Assembly: GCA_942493275.1 (NCBI GenBank)
Contig: OW818687.1
Location: 1 to 64,000, forward strand
Source: G942493275 sp942493275
GTDB taxonomy: Bacteria; Actinomycetota; Coriobacteriia; Anaerosomatales; PHET01
DNA length: 64,000 nt
Direction: 5' to 3'
The stretch's first letter is position 1. Each line of letters begins with the position of its first letter. Under the pieces are notes generated by a model, which was not told the DNA's origin, did no database searches, and saw only the letters and a list, made by a program, of their open reading frames with translations. The position numbers and the translations under genes are program-made. Positions 41,951 to 49,952 of the stretch are shown piece by piece.

Positions 41951-42024
41951 GACGCCCCTTCGAGTATCTCCGGAGAGACGCCAGGGCGTTCTGTTACAGA
42001 TGGTGGGCGATAGTGGATGCGTTT
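41951..42024. repeat. Repeat R3: compound hairpin plus tRNA-3'-end-like sequence
   Basis: About 74 nt nearly identical to R4. An outer stem and an inner TCTC-CGGA-GAGA hairpin are followed by CTGTTACAGATGGTGGGCGA and TAGTGGATGCGTTT. It lies in a roughly 480-nt gap (41666-42149) with no convincing gene. Confidence 0.8.
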
Positions 42025-42149
42025 CGAACGGCCTCCGCAGGTGTCGATCAGTCAGCGGTCGAGCCGTAGGTGGAGCTTGAGTGCACCTCAAACACGGGTA
42101 CCGTTGTGTGCCCGCCGATCTGCGTCTCATCGCTCCTATGGCCAGAACG

Positions 42150-43775
42150 TCAGGCCAGACTCACGGCAAGCATGGCCAGGTCGTCCTCCAACCGCCCGCC
42201 CGCGAAGGCAGTGACCACCTGCGAGACGCGATCGCATGCCTCCTGCCCGGTCGGGCTGTCCTCCACAAGTCCGTTAAGCCGGGCCTCGCCGAAGAACTCA
42301 AAGTCACAGCGAGCCTCGTACGCTCCGTCCGTGTACAGGAACAAGTAGTCCCCGCGCTCAAGCTTCTCCTCGGCCTGGATGTAGTCAAATCCCGGCAGGC
42401 CTCCCAATAGTGGGGATTCCACCGCCAAGCGTACAATCTCCCCGCTCCGGCGACGCAAGAGCGCGGGGGGATGCCCTGCGCTGCAGTACGTAAGCGCACC
42501 CGAATCGGTGTCAAGCACGCCGAGGAACACAGTTGCAAAGATGTTCGATGCGGTAACTGCCGCGAGCAGCTCGTTCGCCTTGCGGAGTGTGTCGGCCGGT
42601 CGTTGTCCATCGAAGGCGTACGCGCGAATCGCGTTCTTCACCGTCACCATCAGTGTCGCCGCTTCCAGCGAGTGCCCCGACACGTCGCCAATCACAATTG
42701 CGACACACTTATCAGGCAGTGCCAGCAGGTCATAGAAGTCACCGCCTATCTCGGCAATCTCGGATGCTGACGTGTAGTTGGCGGCATATTCGATGCCACG
42801 GACACCCTGCGGCAGTTGCAGCAACGCCCGCTGCATCGCGTTTGCGACGTCTCGGTCACCCTGGAAGAGCGCAGCAGTCTTCAGCGACTGGCTGACCGCG
42901 AAAGCAACGTCGCGCACAAAGTCCAGCTCAGCCTGGGAGAAGCGTGCCCTGGGTTCGTTGTAGTGGAAGCTCAAGTCACCGACAAGCTCGCCGCGAAGGA
43001 AGACCGCTCCATCAATGAGGCCACCGACGCCATACCGCTCGGCGAGGGCGTGATTCACGCGGTCATCCTTCGACGCATCGGGTATTGCGACGAGTCGGTT
43101 CGTTCGCGATTCCTCTCGCGCGTACCAAATCTCCTCATCGGTGAAGGCCCGGCCGATGAGCTCCTTCAGCCGTCCGTACGTTCGCTGAACGACCCATAGG
43201 CCGGCGCGACGGGTGTAGATTACCGCCGAGTCGGCACGGATGGCTCGGGACGTCTCCGCCAAAACGCGTTCGAGAACGTCCTCGACGTCTTGTTCCGAGG
43301 CCACGACGGACTCGATCTGTGCAAGTGCCTTGGACAGCCGCTCCCGCTCCCGCTGTTCAGATACGTCCTGAAAGGCTGCGAGACCCCCGACGACTGCGCC
43401 CGAATCGTCCCTGATGGGTACGGCCGAGTTCAAGATCGTGCCCCGTGTTCCGTCGGCACGCTGGATGTCCACGACCTCCGAAACCGAGGCCTCACCGTTG
43501 ACGACGGCGCGGGCCAGTGCCCAATCCTCGGGACGCAACTTCTCGCCTGTGTCCGCCCACCATCCCCTGTACGTGTGGTACTCGGGCACGCAGGCGGCCA
43601 TCGGCATCGCGCCGCCCCAGATCCTGTCGGCCTCGCTGTTCTTCTCGACCATTCGCCCGTCTCGGTCGGCGATGACGACGCCCAGCGGGAGAGCCTCGAT
43701 GAGGGCGAGCGCGTCCTTGAGCACACTGAGAACACCCGGCCGATCATCCTCAGGTATGTGATCTGCCGGCTCCAT
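42150..43775 (-). CDS. PAS-GAF-PP2C (SpoIIE/RsbU-type) serine phosphatase
   Basis: This 541-residue signalling protein has a PAS domain (about 20-145, ending GLAAFQDVSEQRERER), a GAF domain (about 160-305) and a C-terminal PP2C-like SpoIIE phosphatase (about 320-541) with IGGDFYDL, VIGDVSGHSLEAA, AGHPPALL and YTDGAYEA. Such proteins dephosphorylate anti-anti-sigma (STAS) proteins in stress or development control. It is the only gene between repeats R3 and R4. TAGGAGGA precedes the ATG. A related phosphatase at 59028-62258 is next to a STAS protein and anti-sigma-kinase fusion, a possible target system. Confidence 0.9.
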   Translation of the reverse strand: MEPADHIPEDDRPGVLSVLKDALALIEALPLGVVIADRDGRMVEKNSEADRIWGGAMPMAACVPEYHTYRGWWADTGEKLRPEDWALARAVVNGEASVSEVVDIQRADGTRGTILNSAVPIRDDSGAVVGGLAAFQDVSEQRERERLSKALAQIESVVASEQDVEDVLERVLAETSRAIRADSAVIYTRRAGLWVVQRTYGRLKELIGRAFTDEEIWYAREESRTNRLVAIPDASKDDRVNHALAERYGVGGLIDGAVFLRGELVGDLSFHYNEPRARFSQAELDFVRDVAFAVSQSLKTAALFQGDRDVANAMQRALLQLPQGVRGIEYAANYTSASEIAEIGGDFYDLLALPDKCVAIVIGDVSGHSLEAATLMVTVKNAIRAYAFDGQRPADTLRKANELLAAVTASNIFATVFLGVLDTDSGALTYCSAGHPPALLRRRSGEIVRLAVESPLLGGLPGFDYIQAEEKLERGDYLFLYTDGAYEARCDFEFFGEARLNGLVEDSPTGQEACDRVSQVVTAFAGGRLEDDLAMLAVSLA

Positions 43776-43936
43776 TACACATCCTCCTAGGCAAGAGCAA
43801 TGTCATGTTCATTCCCGCTCGCGATTTCCCGCACTCTCCTGGCCGAGCTCGATGAGGCTTCGGGTCATATCAACGACCTCGCGCCGATACATGAACGCCT
43901 CGGTTGAAGATGGGGGCGTAGGGGGCTAACAGCTAA

Positions 43937-44013
43937 AACGCCCCTTCGAGTGTCTCCGGAGAGACCCCAAAGGGGCGTTCTGTTACAGATGGTGGGCGAT
44001 AGTGGATGCGTTT
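43937..44013. repeat. Repeat R4: compound hairpin plus tRNA-3'-end-like sequence
   Basis: An outer 10-bp perfect stem (43937-43946 with 43970-43979) encloses GTCTC-CGGA-GAGAC (43952-43965), then CAGATGGTGGGCGATAGTGG and ATGCGTTT at 43986-44013. It is nearly identical to R3. The 43776-44257 gap around it holds no other gene. Confidence 0.8.
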
Positions 44014-44130
44014 GTGACTGCTTGTAGGGCGGCGTGACTACTCGGGTGACGTATGTTCGGCGGAACGCCAGTGGCCGATAGCCTTCGCGTCATAATCGGG
44101 TTGGGCGTCTGTAGCGCCCCCTTAGACGGC

Positions 44131-44151
44131 TGGTGGGCAGTTGTAGATGCG
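44131..44151. repeat. Degenerate tRNA-3'-like copy (R0)
   Basis: TGGTGGGCAGTTGTAGATGCG resembles the repeat cores and shares TGGTGGGCA with the tRNA-Val 3' end at 49058. It may be the left end of the recombinase-bearing element. Weak by itself. Confidence 0.35.
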
Positions 44152-44257
44152 CCTCGAATCAGCGCCTGACGCGATTGCCAGTTCTGGCGTAAAGTTGCAG
44201 GGCAGGCGGGTCGAAGATTCGCCGTCTTTGGGGACTTCACGCAATCTGGGGGTAGAC

Positions 44258-45067
44258 GTGGGCACCTTTCGCGCTCGAGTGTGGGACTTGCTGGAGGTCT
44301 CTTTCGACCCTGACGATCACTCACCAGTCGTCGACTGGTACGACATCAGCCTCGCGGTGCTGATCGTTGCCAACGTGGTCGCCGTTGTCTTGGAGAGCGT
44401 TGAGCCCATCGGTCAGGCCTACGCACGCTTCTTCTTTGCTTTCGAGGTGTTCTCGGTGGCGATCTTCACCGTCGAGTATGTCGCGCGACTATGGGCCTGC
44501 ACTGCAGACCCCCGCTACGCCCATCCCCTTACGGGGCGCGTTCGCTATGCGCTGACCCCGATGGTCCTCATAGATTTCGCGTCTTTCGCGCCGTTCTACA
44601 TGGCGTCGCTGACGATGGACCTCCGGTTCCTCCGAGTGATGCGCCTCCTGAGGCTCCTCCGTGTGTTGAAACTGGGGCGCTACTCTCGGTCACTGACGTT
44701 GGTCACCCGAGTGGTCAAGCGCAAGTCCTCAGACCTGATTGCCTCGCTGATAGTTCTGATGGTGTTGCTCGTGCTCGCGTCGAGCGTCATGTATTACGTC
44801 GAGCGAGACGCTCAACCCGATGTCTTTTCGAGCATCCCCGCAGCAATGTGGTGGGGCGTTGCCACCTTCACCACTGTGGGATATGGCGACGTGTATCCCA
44901 TCACGCCACTGGGGAAGTTCGCGGGTTCGCTGATCGCCGTGCTGGGTATTGGCGTTTTCGCACTACCCGCAGGCATTCTCGCCTCAGGATTCTCTGAGGA
45001 AAGGGAGCTCATGGCTGCGCTCGAACGGCAAGAGGTCTGCCCTACGTGTGGTCGGGCAGCGGACTAG
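44258..45067 (+). CDS. Voltage-gated-type potassium channel (six-TM)
   Basis: This protein of about 269 residues has the S1-S6 layout of voltage-gated channels. S4 is the Arg-rich RFLRVMRLLRLLRVLKLG and the selectivity filter is TTVGYGDVYP near residue 210, typical of K+ channels. It ends with a short CPTCG motif. The GTG at 44258 with GGGGG upstream is chosen; the ATG at 44147 lies next to a repeat and adds a poorly conserved leader. Its neighbours are accessory, so it may be cargo of the island or a native gene. Confidence 0.85.
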   Translation: MGTFRARVWDLLEVSFDPDDHSPVVDWYDISLAVLIVANVVAVVLESVEPIGQAYARFFFAFEVFSVAIFTVEYVARLWACTADPRYAHPLTGRVRYALTPMVLIDFASFAPFYMASLTMDLRFLRVMRLLRLLRVLKLGRYSRSLTLVTRVVKRKSSDLIASLIVLMVLLVLASSVMYYVERDAQPDVFSSIPAAMWWGVATFTTVGYGDVYPITPLGKFAGSLIAVLGIGVFALPAGILASGFSEERELMAALERQEVCPTCGRAAD

Positions 45068-45160
45068 CGCACCTCACACGGGTTGCATCTGGACCATGAA
45101 CACACGGGAGGATGGGGGCATTGCTACACGCCCGCTTCAATCCCGGCACTGCGGTAAGCC

Positions 45161-45166
45161 TATAAT
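45161..45166 (+). promoter_or_regulatory. Perfect -10 box just upstream of an ATG
   Basis: TATAAT at 45161-45166 lies 6 nt before the ATG at 45173, so transcription could begin at or near the start codon (leaderless mRNA), as is common in actinomycetes. No good -35 is visible. Confidence 0.4.
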
Positions 45167-45172
45167 CCGCAC

Positions 45173-45958
45173 ATGGAGGACTCGAACACGACAAGCCGCC
45201 GCAGCGCCATCGGTACCACAATGGCCGCGGCCCCACCGCTCCAAGAGCTCCGCGACACTGCGCTGCTGATGCTGGAATCCGGTCAGTCGCGCGAAGAGGT
45301 GGATGCATACCTCCGTGACGTCGCCGTCAATCACCCTGAGATGGGGCTGCGCAGATTCCTCGGAATCAACCGCAAGGCGGGCAGGCTCGATGCATCCAAG
45401 CTGGCGTTGGAGATTGGCAAGTTCTATAGCAACAGGCTCAAGAGGAAGCGTGTCAAGGACGCACTCGCCGACTTCGCCCACGCAAATGCCCTGGACCGCT
45501 GGCTTTCGGACTACATACTTGGCTGGATTGACGAGGGCGAGCCACCCCCTGTCGCCGAAAGCAACGTGAGGGTGGTCCACGCCTTCGAGATGGGGCCGCC
45601 CGACGACAAGGTGACGGCGGTAGCGCTGCTCATCAACTCAATGGCTGATCCCAAGGACGCCGTTCAGGAGTTCATGGACCTGTGCGCCCGCACCTTCCCA
45701 TCCGAAACTTGGTCGCGCAGGGGTATGGCGGAGCAGGATGCACAGCGTGTCAGATTGTTTGCGGAAGGTCTGACCGACTTCGACATTGCCAAGCGCGAGC
45801 TCAAGGACGAGGGATTCGACCTCCGCGCGAAAGATAAGAGGGAGTGGAACCGCGAGGTGGCGACTCGCGCCAACACCATCTGTCAGTCACGAAAGCGCTG
45901 GATAACGTACCTGACAAATCTCCTTGAACCCGTGTCACCTAGTAACGACAATTCGTAG
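45173..45958 (+). CDS. Unrecognised protein, 261 residues
   Basis: I recognise no family. The protein is soluble, charged and helix-rich, with repeated Arg/Lys stretches (NRLKRKRVKDALADFAHANA) and a C-terminal basic stretch, so nucleic-acid binding is possible. It lies inside the accessory island, upstream of the rep and recombinase genes in the same direction. A TATAAT box lies 6 nt upstream of the ATG. Confidence 0.6.
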   Translation: MEDSNTTSRRSAIGTTMAAAPPLQELRDTALLMLESGQSREEVDAYLRDVAVNHPEMGLRRFLGINRKAGRLDASKLALEIGKFYSNRLKRKRVKDALADFAHANALDRWLSDYILGWIDEGEPPPVAESNVRVVHAFEMGPPDDKVTAVALLINSMADPKDAVQEFMDLCARTFPSETWSRRGMAEQDAQRVRLFAEGLTDFDIAKRELKDEGFDLRAKDKREWNREVATRANTICQSRKRWITYLTNLLEPVSPSNDNS

Positions 45959-46005
45959 CCGACGCTGGACTCGCATCGTTCATTGATTGCGAGTTCGGGG
46001 GTTAC

Positions 46006-46362
46006 GTGGCACTACGGCACCACAAGCAGGGAGAGGCTCTTAGGCGCGCTCTGACGGCCCGCGGAATCGCGTGCACCGAGCTCGATGCCTCAGTCCTCGC
46101 TGGCCTGCTCCTCGATCTAGTGGCCTGCGGTGCCCTTCTCCCCGACTCCGCCGAGGCTGTCCACGGAGACGCTCTCGACGTTGAGCCGTCCACGGATGTG
46201 CGGCCCTTTGAGCCCGCAGGGATGGCTCAAAGGGCTGGGTCGCACATCGGTGGTCGGGTCGCCCTCGGCGAGATCGGCTCGGTGGGCAGGCGGCCTTCCT
46301 CGGACCCCATCGTCAATAACATGGGGTCCCCTATTCACCGAACCACTCCTGATGCCCAATGA
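46006..46362 (+). CDS. Small uncertain ORF upstream of rep, 118 residues
   Basis: GTG start with GGGGG upstream. The stop overlaps the rep ATG (ATGA), as in translationally coupled genes, which argues it is real. The first 60 residues (ALRHHKQGEALRRALTARGI...) look protein-like, but the second half spans a large palindrome at 46195-46248, which might instead be the point of the region. No family recognised. Confidence 0.4.
   Translation: MALRHHKQGEALRRALTARGIACTELDASVLAGLLLDLVACGALLPDSAEAVHGDALDVEPSTDVRPFEPAGMAQRAGSHIGGRVALGEIGSVGRRPSSDPIVNNMGSPIHRTTPDAQ
46195..46248. repeat. 54-nt compound palindrome upstream of rep
   Basis: GATGTGCG (46195-46202) and GCCCTTTGAGCC (46203-46214) pair with GGCTCAAAGGGC (46224-46235) and CGCACATC (46241-46248), with a 9-nt loop and a 5-nt bulge. 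This gives a 20-bp stem, 111 nt upstream of the Rep start. It could be a replication or transfer origin nick site. Confidence 0.6.
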
Positions 46363-47387
46363 GCATCACGGTTCTCAGGATGGCCCCGGACACCGTCGAG
46401 GTATCACTCGGGGGCATCGTCAGAGAGCATCCGCTCATCGCATTGGCTGAGGCCAAGCAACGCGCTCAAGACACCGAGATACCGCAGTACGCTCCGCTGG
46501 GAGGTCTCGACTTCGCGATACAGGCTCAAGGGGCTGCGCCGTACAAGTACCAGCTCAGGGGCGACGAGGCGACGATACGCCTCACCGATTCGACCAAGAT
46601 GCCCGCCGCCTCGGTCCGTCTGTCCGCTCTCGGCCTCGCGCTCTACGACGCGCCCGAGCTCTACTCGCTTCTCTACGACATCGTGGAGCAGAACTTCGGC
46701 CCCGACGAACCTGAGAAGCTCTCGCGCATCGACGTGTGCGTGGACTTCCAGGGCTTCGACCCCACATTGGCGGGAGCTCGGTTCGTCTGCCCCGCCGAGT
46801 ACCGCCCGATCTTTCCCAACGTCGAGCGCCCGGAGACGTTCATGTTCGGCAGAGGCGACTGTGTCGCCCGCGTCTACAACAAGACCAAGGAGATCGCGCA
46901 CTCGGGCAAGGAATGGATGGTGGACCTGTGGAGTGCACATCCCGGCTATCGACCCGAACTCGACGTATGGCGCTTCGAGATTCAGCTCAGGCGAAAGCGT
47001 CTGCGCGAGCTCGGGTGCGACACGCCAACGCAGGGGTTTGCCCTCATACCCGAGATTCTGCGCTACGGCCTGTCGTGGTGCGACCTGCGGGTCCCTGTCG
47101 GTGAGAGTTCGGACAGGTGGCCCCGGCACGAGACGTGGGAGGCGCTTGCCGAGGCGACAGGGTCTCACACGACCTTGGAGCGGCGGGCCCTCGACCGCGC
47201 ATTGGCCTCGCTCGACCACATCGTCCCGGCTGTGGCCGGCTACACCGTCTCGGCGGGTGCGGCGCTCGACTCCTACGACTTCGGCAGGGTTTGGTCCATA
47301 CTCGGGAACAAGGTGCGCGCGCGGCTTGCTCGGGATGCCGACTTCGCCAACGCTGTCCGCGTGCGCCAATTGGAGCGTCTCGGATGA
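46359..47387 (+). CDS. Rolling-circle replication initiator-like protein (Rep_trans type)
   Basis: This 342-residue protein resembles Rep_trans/phage-type replication initiators of integrative elements. Its motifs are SRIDVCVDFQGF near residue 125, CVARVYNKTKEI near 168 and VWRFEIQLRRKRL near 205, equivalent to the RxDxxxDF, RxYdK and RxElq patterns of the family. It would nick DNA and start rolling-circle replication of the excised element. The ATG overlaps the preceding stop codon. A large palindrome 111 nt upstream fits the nick site. It precedes a small membrane protein and the recombinase. Confidence 0.72.
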   Translation: MSITVLRMAPDTVEVSLGGIVREHPLIALAEAKQRAQDTEIPQYAPLGGLDFAIQAQGAAPYKYQLRGDEATIRLTDSTKMPAASVRLSALGLALYDAPELYSLLYDIVEQNFGPDEPEKLSRIDVCVDFQGFDPTLAGARFVCPAEYRPIFPNVERPETFMFGRGDCVARVYNKTKEIAHSGKEWMVDLWSAHPGYRPELDVWRFEIQLRRKRLRELGCDTPTQGFALIPEILRYGLSWCDLRVPVGESSDRWPRHETWEALAEATGSHTTLERRALDRALASLDHIVPAVAGYTVSAGAALDSYDFGRVWSILGNKVRARLARDADFANAVRVRQLERLG

Positions 47388-47397
47388 AGGGGTTTCG

Positions 47398-47619
47398 ATG
47401 ATCGCGATCAACTTGACGTGGGGCAGCGTCGCCATTCTGCTGTTCTACGCGCTGGTGTTCGTTCTCGCGTGGTACGTCATCAAGTCCGCTGTCCGGCAGG
47501 GCATCATCGAGGCCTACACAAGGCTTGGGCTCAAGGGTGACGCCGCGAGCGCTCTCGCCGCCGAGCTGAGGTCCTCACTTGCAGTGAGCGCAGAGTCCTC
47601 GAACGAGCGGAGGGCCTGA
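47398..47619 (+). CDS. Small single-TM protein, 73 residues
   Basis: ATG at 47398 with GAAGGGG upstream, 10 nt after the Rep stop. One clear membrane helix (about 9-29, SVAILLFYALVFVLAWYVIK) is followed by a charged cytosolic tail. The stop at 47619 is 1 nt before the recombinase ATG. No family recognised; it probably belongs to the same mobile element. Confidence 0.7.
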   Translation: MIAINLTWGSVAILLFYALVFVLAWYVIKSAVRQGIIEAYTRLGLKGDAASALAAELRSSLAVSAESSNERRA

Positions 47620-47620
47620 G

Positions 47621-49126
47621 ATGCAGCCCTGCGTCATCTACGCGCGGGTCTCGACCAAAGAGCAGGCCGACGAGGGCTACTCGATACCCGCCCAGCTCAA
47701 GGCGATTCGGGACTTCTGCGCGCATGAAGGCTTCGAGATCGCAGCCGAGTTCGTCGAGACTGAGAGCGCGGGCAGGCTGGGCCGCACGCAGTTTGCCGCC
47801 ATGTGCGAACACTTCGCCGCGCACCCGGAGGTGCGCGTCGTGGTCGCCCACAAGCTCGACAGACTCACGCGCAACTTCACCGATGCCCTGAAGCTCGAAG
47901 AGCTCGGCGTCAAGGACCGCTACGTCGTGTCCGACTTCCCCGACGGTCCCGCAGGAGAGCTCGCCCGAGACGTCAACCTCGCCGTTGCAAAGCACTACGT
48001 CAACAACCTGCGCGAGGAGGTCAAGAAGGGCATGGCCGAAAAGGTCGCCCAGGGAGGCTTCCCCCACCGCGCCCCGACAGGCTACCGAAACGACCGCGAC
48101 ACGCGCTCGCTCGTCATCGACCCGGTAAACGCTGCGTTCGTCGTCCACGCCTTCGAGCGCTACGCCTCGGGGCTCGTCTCGCTGTCATCTCTGGCTGACG
48201 AGCTCTACACGATGGGACTGCGGATGGGCTCGGGTCGCAAGGTCCACGCCTCGGGCCTCGACCACCTGCTCAAGAACCCGATCTATTGCGGCCTCGTCCG
48301 CTGGAAGGGCGAACTGTACCCCGGTACACACACGCCGCTCGTGTCCCGAGAGCTGTTCGACACCGTGCAGGCGGCATTCGCACCCAACCGCCGCAAGAAC
48401 AACGCTCAGAGGCGCTCCTACGTCCTCAGAGACTTCCTGTACTGCTCGGAGTGCGGGGCCAAGATAACGGCGGGCAGCCACAAGGGCCACGTCTACTACC
48501 GATGCACGCATGGCAAGGGCGAGTGCTCCCAGCGCTCCTACATCCGCGAGGAGCGGCTCATGGGCGAGGTCTCTGCCGTCCTCTCGCGCATCGAGGTGGG
48601 CCCAGACATCATCGAGGCGCTCGTCGAGGAGGCACGCACCCGCGAAGCGGCGAGCCGTGAGGCCGCCGCTGGCGGGCGCGCGACCATCGACGAGGCGCTC
48701 GATCTGAACGCACGCAGGGCCGCGAAGCTTCTCGACAACCTGCTTGACGGCGTGGTCTCCAAGGACGCCTACGCGCTCAAGGTCGCCGAGCTGGACTCGG
48801 AGCGTCGGACTTTGGAACTGCGCCTGAAAGAGGCCGAGACAGTGCCGTGTGGCCTATCCGAGCAGGTAGAAGCACTCGCCCGGACAGGGGCCTCTGCCCA
48901 CATGGAGTTCCAGGCGGCGGATGAGGCGACACAGCGCAAGGTGCTGGCATCCGTACTTTGTAACCTTGAGGTGGAGGACGGTCACATAGGGTCCTACCAG
49001 TGGAAAGGCCCCCTCGGTTTCCTCGAAAGGAGTCCCGAAGGGGCCCTGATTCATAGATGGTGGGCACTGTTGGATTTGAACCAACGACCCCTTCCGTGTC
49101 AAGGAAGTGCTCTCCCCCTGAGCTAA
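47621..49126 (+). CDS. Serine recombinase / large serine integrase ending inside tRNA-Val
   Basis: This 501-residue protein has the resolvase catalytic domain with the active serine in YARVSTKEQ (S11) and RLTRNFTD, the Recombinase domain (about 170-270), a zinc-ribbon (CSECGAKITAG and YYRCTHGKGEC, about 290-330) and a coiled coil after 345. These features define large serine recombinases that integrate or excise elements. The last 39 residues, from about GPLGFLERSPEG on, are encoded by the terminator hairpin and tRNA-Val on the other strand, with the stop inside the tRNA. The natural C-terminus in the excised circle would differ. GGAGGG precedes the ATG. Confidence 0.88.
   Translation: MQPCVIYARVSTKEQADEGYSIPAQLKAIRDFCAHEGFEIAAEFVETESAGRLGRTQFAAMCEHFAAHPEVRVVVAHKLDRLTRNFTDALKLEELGVKDRYVVSDFPDGPAGELARDVNLAVAKHYVNNLREEVKKGMAEKVAQGGFPHRAPTGYRNDRDTRSLVIDPVNAAFVVHAFERYASGLVSLSSLADELYTMGLRMGSGRKVHASGLDHLLKNPIYCGLVRWKGELYPGTHTPLVSRELFDTVQAAFAPNRRKNNAQRRSYVLRDFLYCSECGAKITAGSHKGHVYYRCTHGKGECSQRSYIREERLMGEVSAVLSRIEVGPDIIEALVEEARTREAASREAAAGGRATIDEALDLNARRAAKLLDNLLDGVVSKDAYALKVAELDSERRTLELRLKEAETVPCGLSEQVEALARTGASAHMEFQAADEATQRKVLASVLCNLEVEDGHIGSYQWKGPLGFLERSPEGALIHRWWALLDLNQRPLPCQGSALPLS
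49006..49047 (-). terminator. Compound terminator hairpin after tRNA-Val
   Basis: AGGCCCC...GGGGCCCT forms an outer stem around an inner TCCT-CGAA-AGGA hairpin. It has the same two-level layout as the hairpins of R3 and R4 and directly follows the tRNA-Val 3' end on the minus strand. Confidence 0.7.
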
Positions 49127-49132
49127 GCGCCC
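49058..49132 (-). tRNA. tRNA-Val (anticodon GAC)
   Basis: A minus-strand cloverleaf: acceptor GGGCGCT paired with AGTGCCC, anticodon arm CTTCC-TTGACAC-GGAAG (anticodon GAC), T arm GTTGG-TTCAAAT-CCAAC, discriminator A and encoded CCA. The recombinase frame runs into its 3' half from the opposite strand, marking this tRNA as the integration target. Confidence 0.95.
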
Positions 49133-49280
49133 ATCTGGTGCATTGCCGCTCCAAGAGCAGCGAGAAACAGTGTAGCAATTCCTCGGCGGCTGCCAAGTCC
49201 CCAATCGGTCCAGCGGCGAAAAACAGGTCCAAATTGAGTCTTGCGTGCCCCTATGCCACCCGCTAGACTAGCCGTTGCGC

Positions 49281-49356
49281 GCGGACGTGGCTCAGTTGGT
49301 AGAGCACAACCTTGCCAAGGTTGGGGTCGCCGGTTCGAATCCGGTCGTCCGCTCCA
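49281..49356 (+). tRNA. tRNA-Gly (anticodon GCC)
   Basis: Acceptor GCGGACG pairs with CGTCCGC. Anticodon arm CAACC-TTGCCAA-GGTTG gives GCC. T arm CCGG-TTCGAAT-CCGG, then T and an encoded CCA end at 49356. Confidence 0.96.
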
Positions 49357-49447
49357 TCGTCTCCTCTCGGAGGTCGGCTTCAGGCCCACATGGCCCCAGA
49401 AGGCCGGCCTTCGTTGTTTGATAGGGCGCTGATCGCGCCAACAGAAC

Positions 49448-49521
49448 GGCGACGTGGCCAAGTGGCAAGGCAGGGGCCTGCAAAGCCCTTATCCCCGGTT
49501 CGAATCCGGGCGTCGCCTCCA
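49448..49521 (+). tRNA. tRNA-Cys (anticodon GCA)
   Basis: Acceptor GGCGACG pairs with CGTCGCC. The anticodon loop CTGCAAA gives GCA. T arm CCCGG-TTCGAAT-CCGGG, then T and an encoded CCA at 49519-49521. Confidence 0.95.
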
Positions 49522-49529
49522 GAATCAAG

Positions 49530-49553
49530 ACGGGTCGCCTTCGGGCGGCCCGT
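49530..49553 (+). terminator. Terminator after tRNA-Cys
   Basis: A 10-bp stem with one G-U pair (49530-49539 with 49544-49553, loop TTCG) is followed by TT and begins 8 nt after the tRNA. Confidence 0.8.
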
Positions 49554-49659
49554 TTGCGTTGCGGGACAATCGCGCACTCCCCGCCCTGCGTACGGACAGC
49601 ATTCAAGCCGGCTCGGCATGGCGCCGTCCGGCCTGAAGGTGATGCGGTGCGAATCCGAA

Positions 49660-49812
49660 CTAGGAGGCGTACCTCAGCTGGATGACGCGGGACTGCTCGA
49701 GACGGTTGAGACCGCGCTCAAGATCACGGGGGTCTCGGATGTTCTCGACTGCCCACTTCACGATCTCAGTGGGTACGTGGGGATAGCGCTTACGCGCTTG
49801 CGCCAGGGTCAT
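49660..49812 (-). CDS. Small hypothetical protein, 50 residues
   Basis: ATG at 49812 preceded by GAAGGAG, stop TAG at 49660. The product begins MTLAQARKRYPHVPTEIVKW and ends LNRLEQSRVIQLRYAS. It is soluble, charged and without cysteines. The good ribosome site and low-bias, protein-like composition suggest a real gene below the usual length cut-off. No family recognised. Confidence 0.55.
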   Translation of the reverse strand: MTLAQARKRYPHVPTEIVKWAVENIRDPRDLERGLNRLEQSRVIQLRYAS

Positions 49813-49910
49813 GGCTGCTCCTTCTGCTGCGACTAATGCTACGACTGGTGTGGTGTGGTGTGACCCTACGGGTGTAAGTGTGCTCCAGCAGGTGCGAGAG
49901 CGTCAAGCGT

Positions 49911-49941
49911 GAAGGGGACCCGGACGAGCCGGGCCCCCTTC
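49911..49941 (-). terminator. Terminator after the TM2 protein gene
   Basis: A 13-bp stem with one G-U pair (49911-49923 with 49929-49941) lies 12 nt beyond the stop codon on the minus strand. Confidence 0.75.
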
Positions 49942-49952
49942 CGCCGGAGATC

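Noticed and set aside
47531..48148. 205-codon minus-strand open frame opposite the recombinase
   Set aside because: Shadow of the conserved recombinase catalytic domain.
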